NCBI RefSeq assembly: GCF_009208585.1 | Contig: NZ_WFLN01000007.1 | Coordinates: forward strand, 62,001-126,000 | Length of the DNA stretch: 64,000 nt | From: Fluviispira multicolorata | Lineage (GTDB): Bacteria > Bdellovibrionota_B > Oligoflexia > Silvanigrellales > Silvanigrellaceae | Reading direction: 5' to 3' | Shown here: piece by piece, positions 28,071 to 36,741 of the stretch | Position numbering within the stretch: position 1 is the first letter of the stretch | Layout: each line of letters starts with the position of its first letter | The notes under the pieces: model-generated | Database searches by the model: none | What the model saw: only the letters and a program-made list of their open reading frames with translations | Told to the model about the DNA's origin: nothing | Position numbers and translations under genes: made by a program

Positions 28071-28754
28071 GTGGGTCAGAAAGTACATCCAATTGGTTTG
28101 AGACTTGGAATCAACAAGACTTGGGATTCTCGCTGGTTTAGCAAGCGCGAATTCGCAAAAAATCTTAATGAAGACTTGAATGTTCGCAAGTTCATCTCAA
28201 AAAAATACTCAGAAGCAGGCGTCGCTCGTGTTGAAATCGAACGCGCTGCAAAACAAGTAGTTATTAAAGTTTATACAGCTAAACCTGGTAAACTTATTGG
28301 CAAACAAGGTAAGGGGATTGAGCTTCTTCGTGATGAAGTAAGAACAGTTCTTAAAACGAACGACAAAAATATCAAAGTTGATGTTTTTGAAGTGAAAAGT
28401 CCTGATACAAATGCACAACTCGCTGCATTTAACGTTGCTCAACAGCTTGAAAAACGTGTTTCCTTCAGAAGAGCTATGAAGAAGGTTATGCAACAAGCTA
28501 TGAAGGCCGGCGGAAAAGGTATCAAGATTCGCGTATCCGGTCGTCTTAATGGGGCTGAAATGGCTCGTACAGAATGGTATATGGAAGGACGCGTTCCTCT
28601 TCATACTCTTCGTGCAGACATCGATTATGGCACTTCCGAAGCTTTAACAACATATGGTCTTATTGGGGTTAAGGTTTGGTTATTTAAGGGCGAAGTTTTT
28701 GGAAAAACAGCCAGCTCTGCTGTGAATACCAAGAATTTGCGCAATGAGGAGTAA
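28071..28754 (+). CDS. rpsC: 30S ribosomal protein S3
   Basis: S3 forms part of the mRNA entry channel and has helicase-associated basic residues. It begins [22 protein letters not shown], has the KH-domain motif [16 protein letters not shown] and the C-terminal block [18 protein letters not shown] ([33 protein letters not shown]). The start codon is GTG (28071), with GAGGG upstream. The 227-residue length is normal. Confidence 0.97.
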   Translation: MGQKVHPIGLRLGINKTWDSRWFSKREFAKNLNEDLNVRKFISKKYSEAGVARVEIERAAKQVVIKVYTAKPGKLIGKQGKGIELLRDEVRTVLKTNDKNIKVDVFEVKSPDTNAQLAAFNVAQQLEKRVSFRRAMKKVMQQAMKAGGKGIKIRVSGRLNGAEMARTEWYMEGRVPLHTLRADIDYGTSEALTTYGLIGVKVWLFKGEVFGKTASSAVNTKNLRNEE

Positions 28755-28761
28755 TTAGAAC

Positions 28762-29190
28762 ATGTTGGCTCCAAAAAAAGTTAAGTTTCGTAAGTCTCAC
28801 AAAGGTCGTATTAAAGGTATTGCAGATCGCTGCAATAGCATAGATTTTGGAGATTTTGCTCTTCAGGCTGTAGAACCAGGGAAACTTGAAGCTCGTCAGA
28901 TCGAAGCAAGTCGAATTGCCTTGACTCGCCACATAAAGCGTGGTGGAAAGGTTTGGATTCGTGTGTTTCCAGATAAACCAATTACAAAGAAACCTGCTGA
29001 AACACGCATGGGTTCTGGTAAAGGTGGTTTGGATCGTTGGGTTTGTCCTATTCGCTCCGGTCGAGTTATTTTTGAAATTCAAGGCGTTCCAGCAAACCTT
29101 GCTCAAGAGGCGTTTGAACTGGCTGCGGCTAAGCTTCCATTCAAAACTCGTATGATGAGCAGAAGTGATAAGGTTTGGGAAAATCAATGA
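28762..29190 (+). CDS. rplP: 50S ribosomal protein L16
   Basis: L16 helps position A-site tRNA and 5S rRNA. It begins [19 protein letters not shown] and contains [44 protein letters not shown], which includes the loop near the peptidyl-transferase centre. At 142 residues it is about normal. Its TGA stop overlaps the ATG of rpmC (ATGA), which indicates translational coupling. Confidence 0.96.
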   Translation: MLAPKKVKFRKSHKGRIKGIADRCNSIDFGDFALQAVEPGKLEARQIEASRIALTRHIKRGGKVWIRVFPDKPITKKPAETRMGSGKGGLDRWVCPIRSGRVIFEIQGVPANLAQEAFELAAAKLPFKTRMMSRSDKVWENQ

Positions 29191-29378
29191 AAAAACAAAA
29201 AAAGTTTGCTGATTTGAATTCTAGTGATGCATCTTCTAAGCATATTGAGCTTGTTAAAGAACTCGTTAAGTTTAGAGTTTCCATGGATCCTGCTCTCATT
29301 AAGAATGCGGGTGGTATTGCAGGGCTGAGAAGAGATCTTAAAATCGTTTCTCGTAAAAAAGCACAATCCGCTAAATAA
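29187..29378 (+). CDS. rpmC: 50S ribosomal protein L29
   Basis: L29 is a small two-helix protein near the tunnel exit beside L23. The sequence is divergent but keeps the [13 protein letters not shown] and [14 protein letters not shown] helices, and its position between rplP and rpsQ is the universal one. ATG 29187 is chosen because it overlaps the rplP stop and homology starts there, rather than the in-frame ATG at 29175. The protein is 63 residues. Confidence 0.9.
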   Translation: MKKQKKFADLNSSDASSKHIELVKELVKFRVSMDPALIKNAGGIAGLRRDLKIVSRKKAQSAK

Positions 29379-29391
29379 TTGGGGTAATATT

Positions 29392-29652
29392 ATGGAAAAT
29401 GCAAAAATCACTAAAAATCCTATCAGAGGTCGTGTTGTTGCGGTTTCAAAAGACACAAAGACAGTAAAAGTGGAAGTTCCACGTGTTGTTCCTAACGGGA
29501 CATACGGCAAACGTCTTCACCTTCATACATCAGTTTTTGCAGATACATCCGGAATTTCAGATGTAGTTGTTGGTAAAGATGTTGATATTTTGCCATGCAG
29601 TCGTATTTCTAAGAGTAAATCTTGGAAAATTGTTTCTGTTGTTAGTCGCTAA
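29392..29652 (+). CDS. rpsQ: 30S ribosomal protein S17
   Basis: S17 is an OB-fold protein binding 16S rRNA early in assembly. The motif GRVVAVSKDTKTVKVEVPRV and the YGKRLHLHTSVFADTSG segment (normally YGKxxKRxxKxxAHD) place it in the family; the end is KSKSWKIVSVVSR. At 86 residues it is standard, though the central segment is less basic than usual. It lies between rpmC and rplN. Confidence 0.93.
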   Translation: MENAKITKNPIRGRVVAVSKDTKTVKVEVPRVVPNGTYGKRLHLHTSVFADTSGISDVVVGKDVDILPCSRISKSKSWKIVSVVSR

Positions 29653-29707
29653 GATAGCAACATTGTAAGATAGTTTCTATTTTCTTTCTCATTTAATGGG
29701 GTGTATC

Positions 29708-30085
29708 GTGATTCAGCCAGAATCTATCCTGGTAGCAGCCGATAATAGCGGGGCGCGTACTCTCAATGTCATTCGTGTTATGGGTGGTTCATTCCGCCGT
29801 TATGCACGTGTTGGCGATTTGATTGTAGTCTCCGTAAGGGATGCTGTGCCTGGTGGGCGTGTTAAGAAAGGCGAAGTGCACAAGGCAATTGTGGTTCGCT
29901 GTAAGAAAGAAGTTTCGAGAGCCGATGGGTCTCGAATTCGTTTTGATGAAAATGCTGCTGTTCTTGTAAAAATTGTCAAAAATGAAAAAGAGCCAGTTGG
30001 AACCCGTATTTTTGGACCAATTGCTCGTGAATTAAGACAACGTAATTGTGGCAAGATTATCAGCTTGGCTCCGGAGGTTCTATAA
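29708..30085 (+). CDS. rplN: 50S ribosomal protein L14
   Basis: L14 takes part in an intersubunit bridge and is the target of the silencing factor RsfS. The sequence [50 protein letters not shown] and [28 protein letters not shown] is characteristic. The GTG at 29708 fits the family start and has GGGG 6 nt upstream; an ATG at 29696 would add four residues and lacks a ribosome-binding site. Unusually it is followed 3 bases later by rplE, not rplX. Confidence 0.96.
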   Translation: MIQPESILVAADNSGARTLNVIRVMGGSFRRYARVGDLIVVSVRDAVPGGRVKKGEVHKAIVVRCKKEVSRADGSRIRFDENAAVLVKIVKNEKEPVGTRIFGPIARELRQRNCGKIISLAPEVL

Positions 30086-30088
30086 TCC

Positions 30089-30727
30089 ATGGCAAGCGAA
30101 AAAAATCAGGCAGGTAAAAAACCTACTGGAAAAAAAGGCGCTGATTACGGCGCAGTAGTGGTTCGCGGTGAGCACACTAAAGGTGTGAAACCAAGATTCA
30201 TGGCAAAGTTCAACGACAAAGTTTTACCAGAACTTAAAAAGCGTCATTCCGAAAAGAATGTTATGGAGCTTCCTAAGATCGTAAAAATCGTTGTTAATAC
30301 CTGTCAAGGCGAAGCTACTCAGAATATTAAAGCTCTCGAAGCAGCTGCTGCTGAGCTTGAATTGATTACTGGCCAAAAGTCTGTAATTACTCGTGCAAAA
30401 AAATCTATTGCAACGTTTAAACTTCGCGCAGGAATGCCAATTGGTGCTTCTGTTACTCTTCGCAAAGAGAGAATGTTTGAATTTTATGACAAGCTTGTTT
30501 CGGTAGCACTACCTCGTGTACGTGATTTCCGTGGTGTTTCGTCAAATAGTTTTGATGGTCGTGGTAATTATTCTCTTGGTATCCGCGAACAGATTATCTT
30601 TCCAGAAATCGAAGCGGATAAAGTAGATAAAACTCGTGGTTTGAGTATCACAATTGTGACATCTGCGAAAACAGATGAAGAAGCGCGTGAACTTCTTACT
30701 CTCCTTGATATGCCGTTTAGAAAGTAA
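30089..30727 (+). CDS. rplE: 50S ribosomal protein L5 with N-terminal extension
   Basis: L5 binds 5S rRNA and contacts P-site tRNA. From about residue 36 the sequence follows the family ([110 protein letters not shown]). Before that it has about 35 extra Lys/Gly-rich residues. GGAGG (30073-30077) is 11 nt from ATG 30089, whereas the internal Met at 30200 lacks a ribosome-binding site, so the extension is probably translated. The usual rplX between rplN and rplE is missing. Confidence 0.95.
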   Translation: MASEKNQAGKKPTGKKGADYGAVVVRGEHTKGVKPRFMAKFNDKVLPELKKRHSEKNVMELPKIVKIVVNTCQGEATQNIKALEAAAAELELITGQKSVITRAKKSIATFKLRAGMPIGASVTLRKERMFEFYDKLVSVALPRVRDFRGVSSNSFDGRGNYSLGIREQIIFPEIEADKVDKTRGLSITIVTSAKTDEEARELLTLLDMPFRK

Positions 30728-30738
30728 AAGGGGAAGCT

Positions 30739-30924
30739 GTGGCTCGTTTAGCTATGATTAATAAGGCAAATAAAAAAGCCAAATTTTCTACGCGTCAGCA
30801 CAACCGCTGCAATCAATGCGGTCGTCCTCGCGCATATTACAGAGATTTTGGTTTATGTCGTATTTGCTTACGTAAAAACGCCCTTTCCGGTCAAATTCCT
30901 GGAATGGTCAAGGCTAGTTGGTGA
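30739..30924 (+). CDS. rpsN: 30S ribosomal protein S14, short zinc-binding type
   Basis: This 61-residue S14 is of the short type with two zinc-binding pairs: CNQCGRPR and CRICLRKNA. This separates it from the longer zinc-free form of about 100 residues common in gamma-proteobacteria. The start is GTG (30739) after AGGGGAAG. The C-terminal [11 protein letters not shown] is typical. Its place between rplE and rpsH is standard. Confidence 0.96.
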   Translation: MARLAMINKANKKAKFSTRQHNRCNQCGRPRAYYRDFGLCRICLRKNALSGQIPGMVKASW

Positions 30925-30935
30925 GGTGAATAAAA

Positions 30936-31334
30936 ATGTACGTTACTGATCCAATTGCTGATATGTTAACACGTATCCGTAATGCTACAAATGCAGGACT
31001 TAAGTATACAACTGTTCCTGCAAGCACAATAAAAATTGAAATTACAAAAATCTTGGAAACAGAAGGACTCATTCGTGGGTACCGTCTCATCAAGGATAAC
31101 GGTCAAGGTAAAATTAAGATCGCTATGAAATACACAGAAGCTGGGCAACCCGCTATCCGTGGTTTGACTCGCGTTTCTAAGCCTGGTTGCCGTGTGTACA
31201 AAGGTGTTTCTGATCTTCCTAGAATTCGTGGTGGTCTTGGTTTCGCTATTCTTACAACTCCTAAGGGAGTTCTTACAAGCAAGACTGCTCGTCAAGAACG
31301 CGTAGGCGGAGAAGTTTTAGCTTATATTTGGTAA
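30936..31334 (+). CDS. rpsH: 30S ribosomal protein S8
   Basis: S8 is a primary 16S rRNA-binding protein and, in E. coli, the repressor of the spc operon. The sequence shows DPIADMLTRIRNAxxA, KYTTVPASTIKIEITKIL and the C-terminal GVLTSKTARQERVGGEVLAYIW (usually GxMTDxxARxxxxGGExLxYVW). At 132 residues it is normal. It follows rpsN by 11 bases. Confidence 0.97.
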   Translation: MYVTDPIADMLTRIRNATNAGLKYTTVPASTIKIEITKILETEGLIRGYRLIKDNGQGKIKIAMKYTEAGQPAIRGLTRVSKPGCRVYKGVSDLPRIRGGLGFAILTTPKGVLTSKTARQERVGGEVLAYIW

Positions 31335-31360
31335 CTTTCGAGGACTTTTAGGAGGCTTCT

Positions 31361-31900
31361 ATGTCAAGAGTTGGTAAGCAGCCAATTAAAATTCCTTCGG
31401 GAGTAACCGTAAAACTAAACGGCTCTATTCTCGAAGTGAATGGACCAAAGGGTATCATGAAGCGTGATACTCTTGGTCGTGTTTCTGTCGCTCAACAAGG
31501 TAGCGAAGTTGTTGTTTCTGCAGGTGCTGTTGAAAACAGTTCTGCATACTGGGGTCTTTATAGAACCCTTCTTGCTAACATGGTTCAAGGTGTTTCTGCT
31601 GGTTTCAGCAAATCCCTTGAAATTCAAGGAACTGGCTACCGTGCAAACATGGCTGGCAAAATCTTGAATCTTACTGTTGGTTTTTCTCACCCTGTAAATA
31701 TTGATCCACCTGCAGGAATCACTTTTGAAGTGGATAAAGCTGGTAAGGTTAGTATTTCTGGTGTTGATAAGGAACTTGTTGGTCAAATGGCTGCTAAAGT
31801 ACGTTCCGTACGTCCAGCAGAACCATACCAAGGCAAGGGTATTCGTTATTCTGGCGAAGTTATTGCAACTAAGGTTGGTAAATCTGCAGGTAAAAAATAA
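31361..31900 (+). CDS. rplF: 50S ribosomal protein L6
   Basis: L6 lies near the sarcin-ricin loop and factor site. It begins SRVGKQPIKIPSGVTVKLNGSILEVNGPKG and carries the second-domain signature ending PAEPYQGKGIRYSGEVIATKVGKSAGKK (family: PEPYKGKGIRY). Two repeated beta-alpha domains are evident. The 179-residue length is normal, and AGGAGG precedes the ATG. Confidence 0.97.
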   Translation: MSRVGKQPIKIPSGVTVKLNGSILEVNGPKGIMKRDTLGRVSVAQQGSEVVVSAGAVENSSAYWGLYRTLLANMVQGVSAGFSKSLEIQGTGYRANMAGKILNLTVGFSHPVNIDPPAGITFEVDKAGKVSISGVDKELVGQMAAKVRSVRPAEPYQGKGIRYSGEVIATKVGKSAGKK

Positions 31901-31956
31901 TTAAACTTGCTTATTTTTAGTGTTTTCTGTATGTGAGCAGAAAACCAGGAGATTTT

Positions 31957-32319
31957 ATGTATCGTATAATCAATCGTAGACGAGTTAGACAATTGCGTAA
32001 GATGCGTTTCTGGCGTCGTCGCTCCACTGATTTAACAAAGCCACGTCTTTGTATCTTCAGAAGCAGTCGTCATATTCAAGCTCAAGTTATAGATGATGCA
32101 AAAGGAATTGTTCTTGCATGTGCAAGTTCTATTGAAGCAGACGTTAAATCGACTGGTCTTCGCGGCAAAGAAATGGCTGTCAAAGTGGGAGCTGTTGTAG
32201 CTGAAAGAGCAAAAAATGCAGGAGTAACCACTGTTGTATTTGATAGAAACGGTTTCACGTATCATGGGCGCGTTCAAGTTCTTGCTGACTCCGCTCGTGA
32301 AGCTGGTCTTCAATTCTAA
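31957..32319 (+). CDS. rplR: 50S ribosomal protein L18
   Basis: L18 binds 5S rRNA with L5. The sequence [44 protein letters not shown] and [27 protein letters not shown] is typical. ATG 31957 with AGGAGA upstream is preferred over an ATG 24 bases earlier that has no ribosome-binding site. The protein is 120 residues, the usual size. Confidence 0.96.
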   Translation: MYRIINRRRVRQLRKMRFWRRRSTDLTKPRLCIFRSSRHIQAQVIDDAKGIVLACASSIEADVKSTGLRGKEMAVKVGAVVAERAKNAGVTTVVFDRNGFTYHGRVQVLADSAREAGLQF

Positions 32320-32348
32320 AAACTTGACTTTGTAAGGATGAGCATAAA

Positions 32349-32831
32349 ATGCAAATGAATAAAGAAGAGCAGAAGAAGGATCGCTTTGAAGATCGAGTTG
32401 TAAGCGTTTCTCGTGTATCAAAAACTGTTAAAGGTGGTAGACGCATGAGCTTTTCAGCTCTTGTTGTTGTGGGTGACCGTCAAGGTACAGTTGGCTACGG
32501 TCTTGGTAAGGCTGCGGAAGTTCCTGAAGCAGTTAGAAAAGCAGTTGCTCAAGCTAAGAAGTCACTTATTACTGTTCCAATGGAAAAGCAAACAATTCCA
32601 TTTGTTGTAAACGCAAAATTTGGTGCAAGCCACCTTCTTTTGAGTCCTGCAACAGAAGGTTCTGGTATTGTTGCCGGAAGTTCAGTGCGTGCCGTTGCAG
32701 AGCTTGCTGGTATCCCTAATATCATGGCTAAAATCCAAGGCAGTCGCAATCCACATAACGTTGTTAAAGCAGCTTTCAAGGGTCTTAAACAGCTTTCGAC
32801 TACTGAAGAATACTTAAGAGCTCGTAAGTAA
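32349..32831 (+). CDS. rpsE: 30S ribosomal protein S5
   Basis: S5 is involved in decoding accuracy and the mRNA entry channel. The double-stranded-RNA-binding-like N-terminal domain shows FEDRVVSVSRVSKTVKGGRRMSFSALVVVGDRQGTVGYGLGKAAEVPEAVRKA, and the second domain shows GSGIVAGSSVRAVAELAGI and GSRNPHNVVKAAFKGL. At 160 residues it is normal. RBS AAGGA precedes the ATG. Confidence 0.97.
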   Translation: MQMNKEEQKKDRFEDRVVSVSRVSKTVKGGRRMSFSALVVVGDRQGTVGYGLGKAAEVPEAVRKAVAQAKKSLITVPMEKQTIPFVVNAKFGASHLLLSPATEGSGIVAGSSVRAVAELAGIPNIMAKIQGSRNPHNVVKAAFKGLKQLSTTEEYLRARK

Positions 32832-32847
32832 AAAGGGTCTCTCAAAA

Positions 32848-33045
32848 ATGAAATCTATAGACACGAAAAATATTAAAGTGACATTGCTTCGCAGTTTTGC
32901 GGGACGCAATGAATCACAACGTAAAACCCTAGTTTCACTTGGTCTTTCTAAAATTGGTTCTTCACGTGTATTACCAAACGTGAATCCAATTCTTGGCCAG
33001 GTCAACAAGGTAATTCAGTTTATCAGAGTTGAGCCAGCTGAGTAA
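32848..33045 (+). CDS. rpmD: 50S ribosomal protein L30
   Basis: This is a small 65-residue protein in the invariant rpsE-rpmD-rplO position. The motif IKVTLLRSFAGRNESQRKTLVSLGLSKIGSSRVLPNVNPILGQVNKVIQFIRVE follows the bacterial L30 pattern (one ferredoxin-like fold). It has a short N-terminal addition compared with the commonest roughly 58-residue form. Confidence 0.95.
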   Translation: MKSIDTKNIKVTLLRSFAGRNESQRKTLVSLGLSKIGSSRVLPNVNPILGQVNKVIQFIRVEPAE

Positions 33046-33055
33046 GGAGTAAAAA

Positions 33056-33475
33056 GTGAGAATAGAAGAACTTCGCCCAAATCCGGGTGCAAGAAAAGAT
33101 AGACGCCGTTTAGGCAGAGGTCCAGGTAGTGGTCTCGGTAAAACTGGTGGACGTGGTGGTAAAGGCCAAACAGCTCGTTCTGGCTCAAGCATTCGCCCTG
33201 GTTTTGAAGGTGGACAAACTCCTCTTTACCGTAGAATTCCAAAACGTGGATTCAAAAATGTGTGTGCTATCCAAGTTGAGTCCTTAAATTTAAAAGACTC
33301 TTCACAATATATTGAAAATGGCATTTTAGATGGCAAAGGTTTTAACGCCTCTGGTATTGCAAAATTGCTCTCTATGGGTGATGTTCCTGCAGAGCTCCGC
33401 TCTGTAAGAAATTTTGTAATGTCCGCTGGAGCTCGTGAAAAACTAGTGGCAAAAGGTGTAACTATCGAGGAGTAA
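33056..33475 (+). CDS. rplO: 50S ribosomal protein L15
   Basis: L15 is a late-assembly protein with a long basic Gly-rich N-terminal extension. The text reads [39 protein letters not shown] and [20 protein letters not shown]. The start is GTG (33056), with AAGGAG nearby. At 139 residues it is normal and directly precedes secY, as in most bacteria. Confidence 0.96.
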   Translation: MRIEELRPNPGARKDRRRLGRGPGSGLGKTGGRGGKGQTARSGSSIRPGFEGGQTPLYRRIPKRGFKNVCAIQVESLNLKDSSQYIENGILDGKGFNASGIAKLLSMGDVPAELRSVRNFVMSAGAREKLVAKGVTIEE

Positions 33476-33482
33476 GCAGGGG

Positions 33483-34796
33483 ATGCCTCAGGGAAGTGGC
33501 TGGACAGATAATGTCCTTGTAAAGCGTTTGTTGTTTACATTGTTAGCACTTCTCGTGTTCCGATTTGGAGTGCACATTCCAATTCCAGGTATCGATGCCA
33601 AAGAACTTGCTTTGTTCGCAAGCCAACAGGGTGCTGGTCTCCTTAAAATATTTAATATGTTTTCTGGCGGCGCACTAAGCCATTTTTCTATTTTTAGCCT
33701 TGCAGTTATGCCTTACATTTCTGCAAGCATTATCATCCAATTGATGACAGTGGTTGTTCCTGCTTTGGAACAAATGCAAAAAGAAGGTGGTGTTGGTAGA
33801 CAAAAGATCACTCGTATTACGAGAGCTCTTGCTGTGCTTTTAGCACTTGTGCAAGGCTATCTTTTAGCAGCAGGTTTAGAAGCCTCACGTGGTCCTGGTG
33901 GTGGGATGATAGTTCTTGATCCTGGTCTGTCGTTTAGACTCTTGTCTTGTGTCCTAATGGCTGCTGGCAGCTGTTTTGTAATGTGGTTAGGCGAGCAAAT
34001 TACCGATAAAGGTATAGGAAATGGCATAAGCCTTCTTATCTTTGCAGGAATCGTTGCTTATCTACCTTCTTCAGCGAGCACAATTATTGAAATGGTTAAG
34101 CAGAATAGCGGTGCTTTTGTGGGTGCCCTTGGCATCATCGCATTTGCCCTCGTTCTTGTTTTTGCGGTTACTTTTTTTGAGCAAAGCTATAGAAAAGTTC
34201 CAATTCACTATGCAAAGCGCTTAGTTGGCAAGAGAGTGATGTCTGCACAGTCAACACACTTACCGTTGAAAGTTAATATGGCTGGTATTATGGCTGCAAT
34301 TTTTGCATCCACACTATTAGCTGTACCAGCAACATTTTTAAGTTTTGGAAATTCGTCTGGGAATGTTTGGCTCGCTGATTTTTTACCAGGCCATTGGCTA
34401 TATAATGTTGCTTTTGTGATTTTAGGTCTCTTTTTCTCATTTTTCTACGCATCCATTGTCTTTAAATCCGATGATGTGGCTGAAAACCTAAAAAAGCAAA
34501 ACGCATATATACCAGGAATTCGTCCTGGTAGTGAGACTGCTGAGGCTCTTGATACTGTTGTTTCTCGTTTGACGTTTGCTGGGGCGGTTTACATGAATCT
34601 TATTGTTGTCGTTCCTTCTCTCGTTGGTGGGACTTTCTCTCAGCAAATGACCTTTGGAGGAACTTCACTTTTGATTGTAGTAGGTGTTGCACTTGAGGCG
34701 ATTCGCCAAGTAAGGGCACAACTTGCAACTCAAAAATATGATTTTCTGATTTTCCCTTCTCATTCGCGAGATACTGCAAATGATACAAGGCTATGA
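33483..34796 (+). CDS. secY: Protein translocase subunit SecY
   Basis: SecY is the channel of the Sec translocon in the inner membrane. About ten hydrophobic segments are visible. Motifs include HIPIPGID after TM1, the plug region with GLLKIFNMFSGGALSHFSIFSLAVMPYISASIIIQLM, the TM5 region GNGISLLIFAGI, and KDxxIPGIRPGSETAExLDxVxxRLT near the C-terminus (here KKQNAYIPGIRPGSETAEALDTVVSRLTFAGA). At 437 residues it is of normal size. It precedes adk in the standard order. Confidence 0.97.
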   Translation: MPQGSGWTDNVLVKRLLFTLLALLVFRFGVHIPIPGIDAKELALFASQQGAGLLKIFNMFSGGALSHFSIFSLAVMPYISASIIIQLMTVVVPALEQMQKEGGVGRQKITRITRALAVLLALVQGYLLAAGLEASRGPGGGMIVLDPGLSFRLLSCVLMAAGSCFVMWLGEQITDKGIGNGISLLIFAGIVAYLPSSASTIIEMVKQNSGAFVGALGIIAFALVLVFAVTFFEQSYRKVPIHYAKRLVGKRVMSAQSTHLPLKVNMAGIMAAIFASTLLAVPATFLSFGNSSGNVWLADFLPGHWLYNVAFVILGLFFSFFYASIVFKSDDVAENLKKQNAYIPGIRPGSETAEALDTVVSRLTFAGAVYMNLIVVVPSLVGGTFSQQMTFGGTSLLIVVGVALEAIRQVRAQLATQKYDFLIFPSHSRDTANDTRL

Positions 34797-34809
34797 AACA
34801 GGATTGTAA

Positions 34810-35472
34810 ATGAAGGTAATCATTTTTCTAGGTCCTCCAGGTGTTGGCAAGGGGACTCAGTGTTCTCTTCTCAATTCACGTTTAGGAGTGAAGCATATTT
34901 CTACAGGCGCAATCATACGCCAAGAAATAGCATCCGAATCTGCACTCGGGTTGAAAGTCAAAGGTATTGTTGAGTCGGGCCATCTTATTGATGATAAGTC
35001 GATGTTTTTGTGTCTTGAAAATGCTCTGTCGTCAATGACATTAAATCAAAACGACATTGTTTTGATGGATGGCATTCCGAGAAATCTTTCACAAGCAAAA
35101 GAATTTGATACTCTTTTGAGTAAATTTTTGAGTAAGGTTGATTTGGTCTTATCACTGACTGCCGACCTCGAAAAGTTAGTGGAGCGTTTCGAAAGAAGAT
35201 GGACTTGTTCTGCATGCGGCAAGGTCGATTCTATTGCAGCACATACTGAAGTCTCAAGATATTCTTGTGTGAGCTGCGGCAAGTTAGGTTCAATGTTCCG
35301 TCGCAAGGACGATGAACCTGAAACAGTAAGACGTCGTTTTACTGTTTATCAGCAGGAAACCTTTCCTTTAGTTTCATACTATGCGGATAGGAATTTATTA
35401 AGTATTGTTGATGGGTTAAAATCTCCCGAAATTGTTTATGCTGAAATTGTATCAATTTTAATGAGAAAATAA
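34810..35472 (+). CDS. adk: Adenylate kinase, zinc-LID type
   Basis: Adenylate kinase interconverts ATP, AMP and ADP. The P-loop GPPGVGKGTQ is at residues 7-16, the AMP site HISTGAIIRQEI follows, then DGIPRNLSQAKEFD. The LID domain carries four cysteines (CSACGKVD and CVSCGK) that form a structural zinc site, as in Gram-positive and many delta-proteobacterial enzymes rather than in E. coli. DDEPETVRRRFTVYQQETFPLVSYY is typical. The 220-residue length is normal. Confidence 0.96.
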   Translation: MKVIIFLGPPGVGKGTQCSLLNSRLGVKHISTGAIIRQEIASESALGLKVKGIVESGHLIDDKSMFLCLENALSSMTLNQNDIVLMDGIPRNLSQAKEFDTLLSKFLSKVDLVLSLTADLEKLVERFERRWTCSACGKVDSIAAHTEVSRYSCVSCGKLGSMFRRKDDEPETVRRRFTVYQQETFPLVSYYADRNLLSIVDGLKSPEIVYAEIVSILMRK

Positions 35473-35546
35473 AGATTGGTCTTGATTTAAGCAGCAGTTT
35501 GAGATACCCAATAACGCTCTTTGTTCTCTTTGGAGTATGATTGTAA

Positions 35547-35792
35547 ATGTCTGAACGTGATGAAAAGCCTAAGAAGGTAGAGTTGGAAGGGATTATTGCT
35601 GAAAAGCTGCCCAACAATTTGTTTATAGTAGAACTCGAAAATAGTCTCAAGGTTTTAGCCTATGTCTCTGGAAAGATGAAAATGAATTGCATCAATATAT
35701 TGCCCAGTGATAGAGTTACAGTCCTACTAGATCCCAATGATAAAACAAAAGATGGAAGATTTAGGGCTAGAATCACTTATAGAGCTAAATAA
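35547..35792 (+). CDS. infA: Translation initiation factor IF-1, divergent
   Basis: IF-1 blocks the A site during initiation. The OB-fold pattern is recognisable (LEGIIAEKLPNNLFIVELENSLKVLAYVSGKMKMNCINILPSDRVTVLLDP) and the position between adk and rpmJ is standard. It departs from the canonical form, which is about 72 residues: it has 81, the usual SGKMRKNYIRIL reads SGKMKMNCINIL (losing an Arg and the Tyr), and the end DPNDKTKDGRFRARITYRAK replaces the compact SPYDLTKGRIxYR. It may still be the sole IF-1, or a second copy may exist elsewhere. Confidence 0.85.
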   Translation: MSERDEKPKKVELEGIIAEKLPNNLFIVELENSLKVLAYVSGKMKMNCINILPSDRVTVLLDPNDKTKDGRFRARITYRAK

Positions 35793-35827
35793 TTACGTTT
35801 TCGTGAGTTTTTACTAGGAGTATGCTA

Positions 35828-35941
35828 ATGAAAGTTAGAGCTAGTGTTAAACCAATATGTGACAAGTGTAAAGTAATTCGTCGTGTTGGTGTAGTAAGAG
35901 TTATTTGTGAAAATAAAAAGCACAAGCAGCGTCAAGGTTAA
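35828..35941 (+). CDS. rpmJ: 50S ribosomal protein L36, zinc-binding form
   Basis: This is a 37-residue ORF starting [16 protein letters not shown] and ending with HKQRQG. The zinc ligands of the C+ form are present (Cys-x2-Cys, a later Cys, and His in ENKKH). The ribosome-binding site AGGAG precedes the ATG. Its place between infA and rpsM is canonical. Confidence 0.95.
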   Translation: MKVRASVKPICDKCKVIRRVGVVRVICENKKHKQRQG

Positions 35942-35964
35942 TAGAATAATATCGGAGGTTAGTT

Positions 35965-36333
35965 GTGGCACGAATTGCGGGCGTTGACATTCCGCGTAAC
36001 AAGCGTATCGAAATTTCGCTTACGTATATACATGGTCTTGGTCGTAAATCCTCTCAAAAGATTTTGGATCAGTTATCTATAAATAGAGATACTCGTACCC
36101 AAGAACTCAGCGACGATCAGATTAACGCCATAAGAAAGCTTATTGACACAAACCACACTGTGGAAGGCGATTTGCGTCGTCTTGTTCAGTCCAATATTAA
36201 GCGTCTAATGGACTTAGGTTGCTATCGTGGTCTACGTCATCGTAAGGGCTTGCCTGTTCGCGGGCAAAGAACCAAAACAAATGCGCGTACACGTAAGGGT
36301 CCTAAAAAGACTGTGGCTAACAAGAAGAAGTAA
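35965..36333 (+). CDS. rpsM: 30S ribosomal protein S13
   Basis: S13 sits on the 30S head and contacts the 50S and P-site tRNA. It begins [33 protein letters not shown] and ends with the basic block [32 protein letters not shown]. The start codon is GTG 35965, with CGGAGG upstream. At 122 residues the size is normal. Confidence 0.97.
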   Translation: MARIAGVDIPRNKRIEISLTYIHGLGRKSSQKILDQLSINRDTRTQELSDDQINAIRKLIDTNHTVEGDLRRLVQSNIKRLMDLGCYRGLRHRKGLPVRGQRTKTNARTRKGPKKTVANKKK

Positions 36334-36354
36334 GACCGAGTGAGGTAATGGATA

Positions 36355-36741
36355 ATGAACAAGGTAGTATCAAAGAAGAAACGTGTTAAACGTAACGTTC
36401 CAACCGGTATTGCTACAGTATCTGCAAGTTTCAACAACACAATCGTTACATTTGCTGATGCAAATGGCGACGTTGTTACTTGGTCAAGTGCTGGTAGCAA
36501 AGGCTTTAAGGGTTCTCGTCGTAGCACTCCTTTTGCCGCTCAGGTTGCCGCTGAAGACGCTGCTCGTAAGGCGATTGATTGTGGAATGAAAAGCTGTTCA
36601 GTTATTGTAACAGGCCCAGGTTCTGGAAGAGAATCAGCTGTACGTGCAATTTCTGCTACAGGGATTAAAGTTACTCTTATTAAAGATGCGACACCTGTTC
36701 CACACAATGGATGCAGACCACCAAAACGTCGTAGAGTTTAA
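36355..36741 (+). CDS. rpsK: 30S ribosomal protein S11
   Basis: S11 lies on the 30S platform near the mRNA exit. The sequence [56 protein letters not shown] and [40 protein letters not shown] is diagnostic. At 128 residues it is normal. Unusually it is followed by a 438-base gap instead of rpsD. Confidence 0.97.
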   Translation: MNKVVSKKKRVKRNVPTGIATVSASFNNTIVTFADANGDVVTWSSAGSKGFKGSRRSTPFAAQVAAEDAARKAIDCGMKSCSVIVTGPGSGRESAVRAISATGIKVTLIKDATPVPHNGCRPPKRRRV

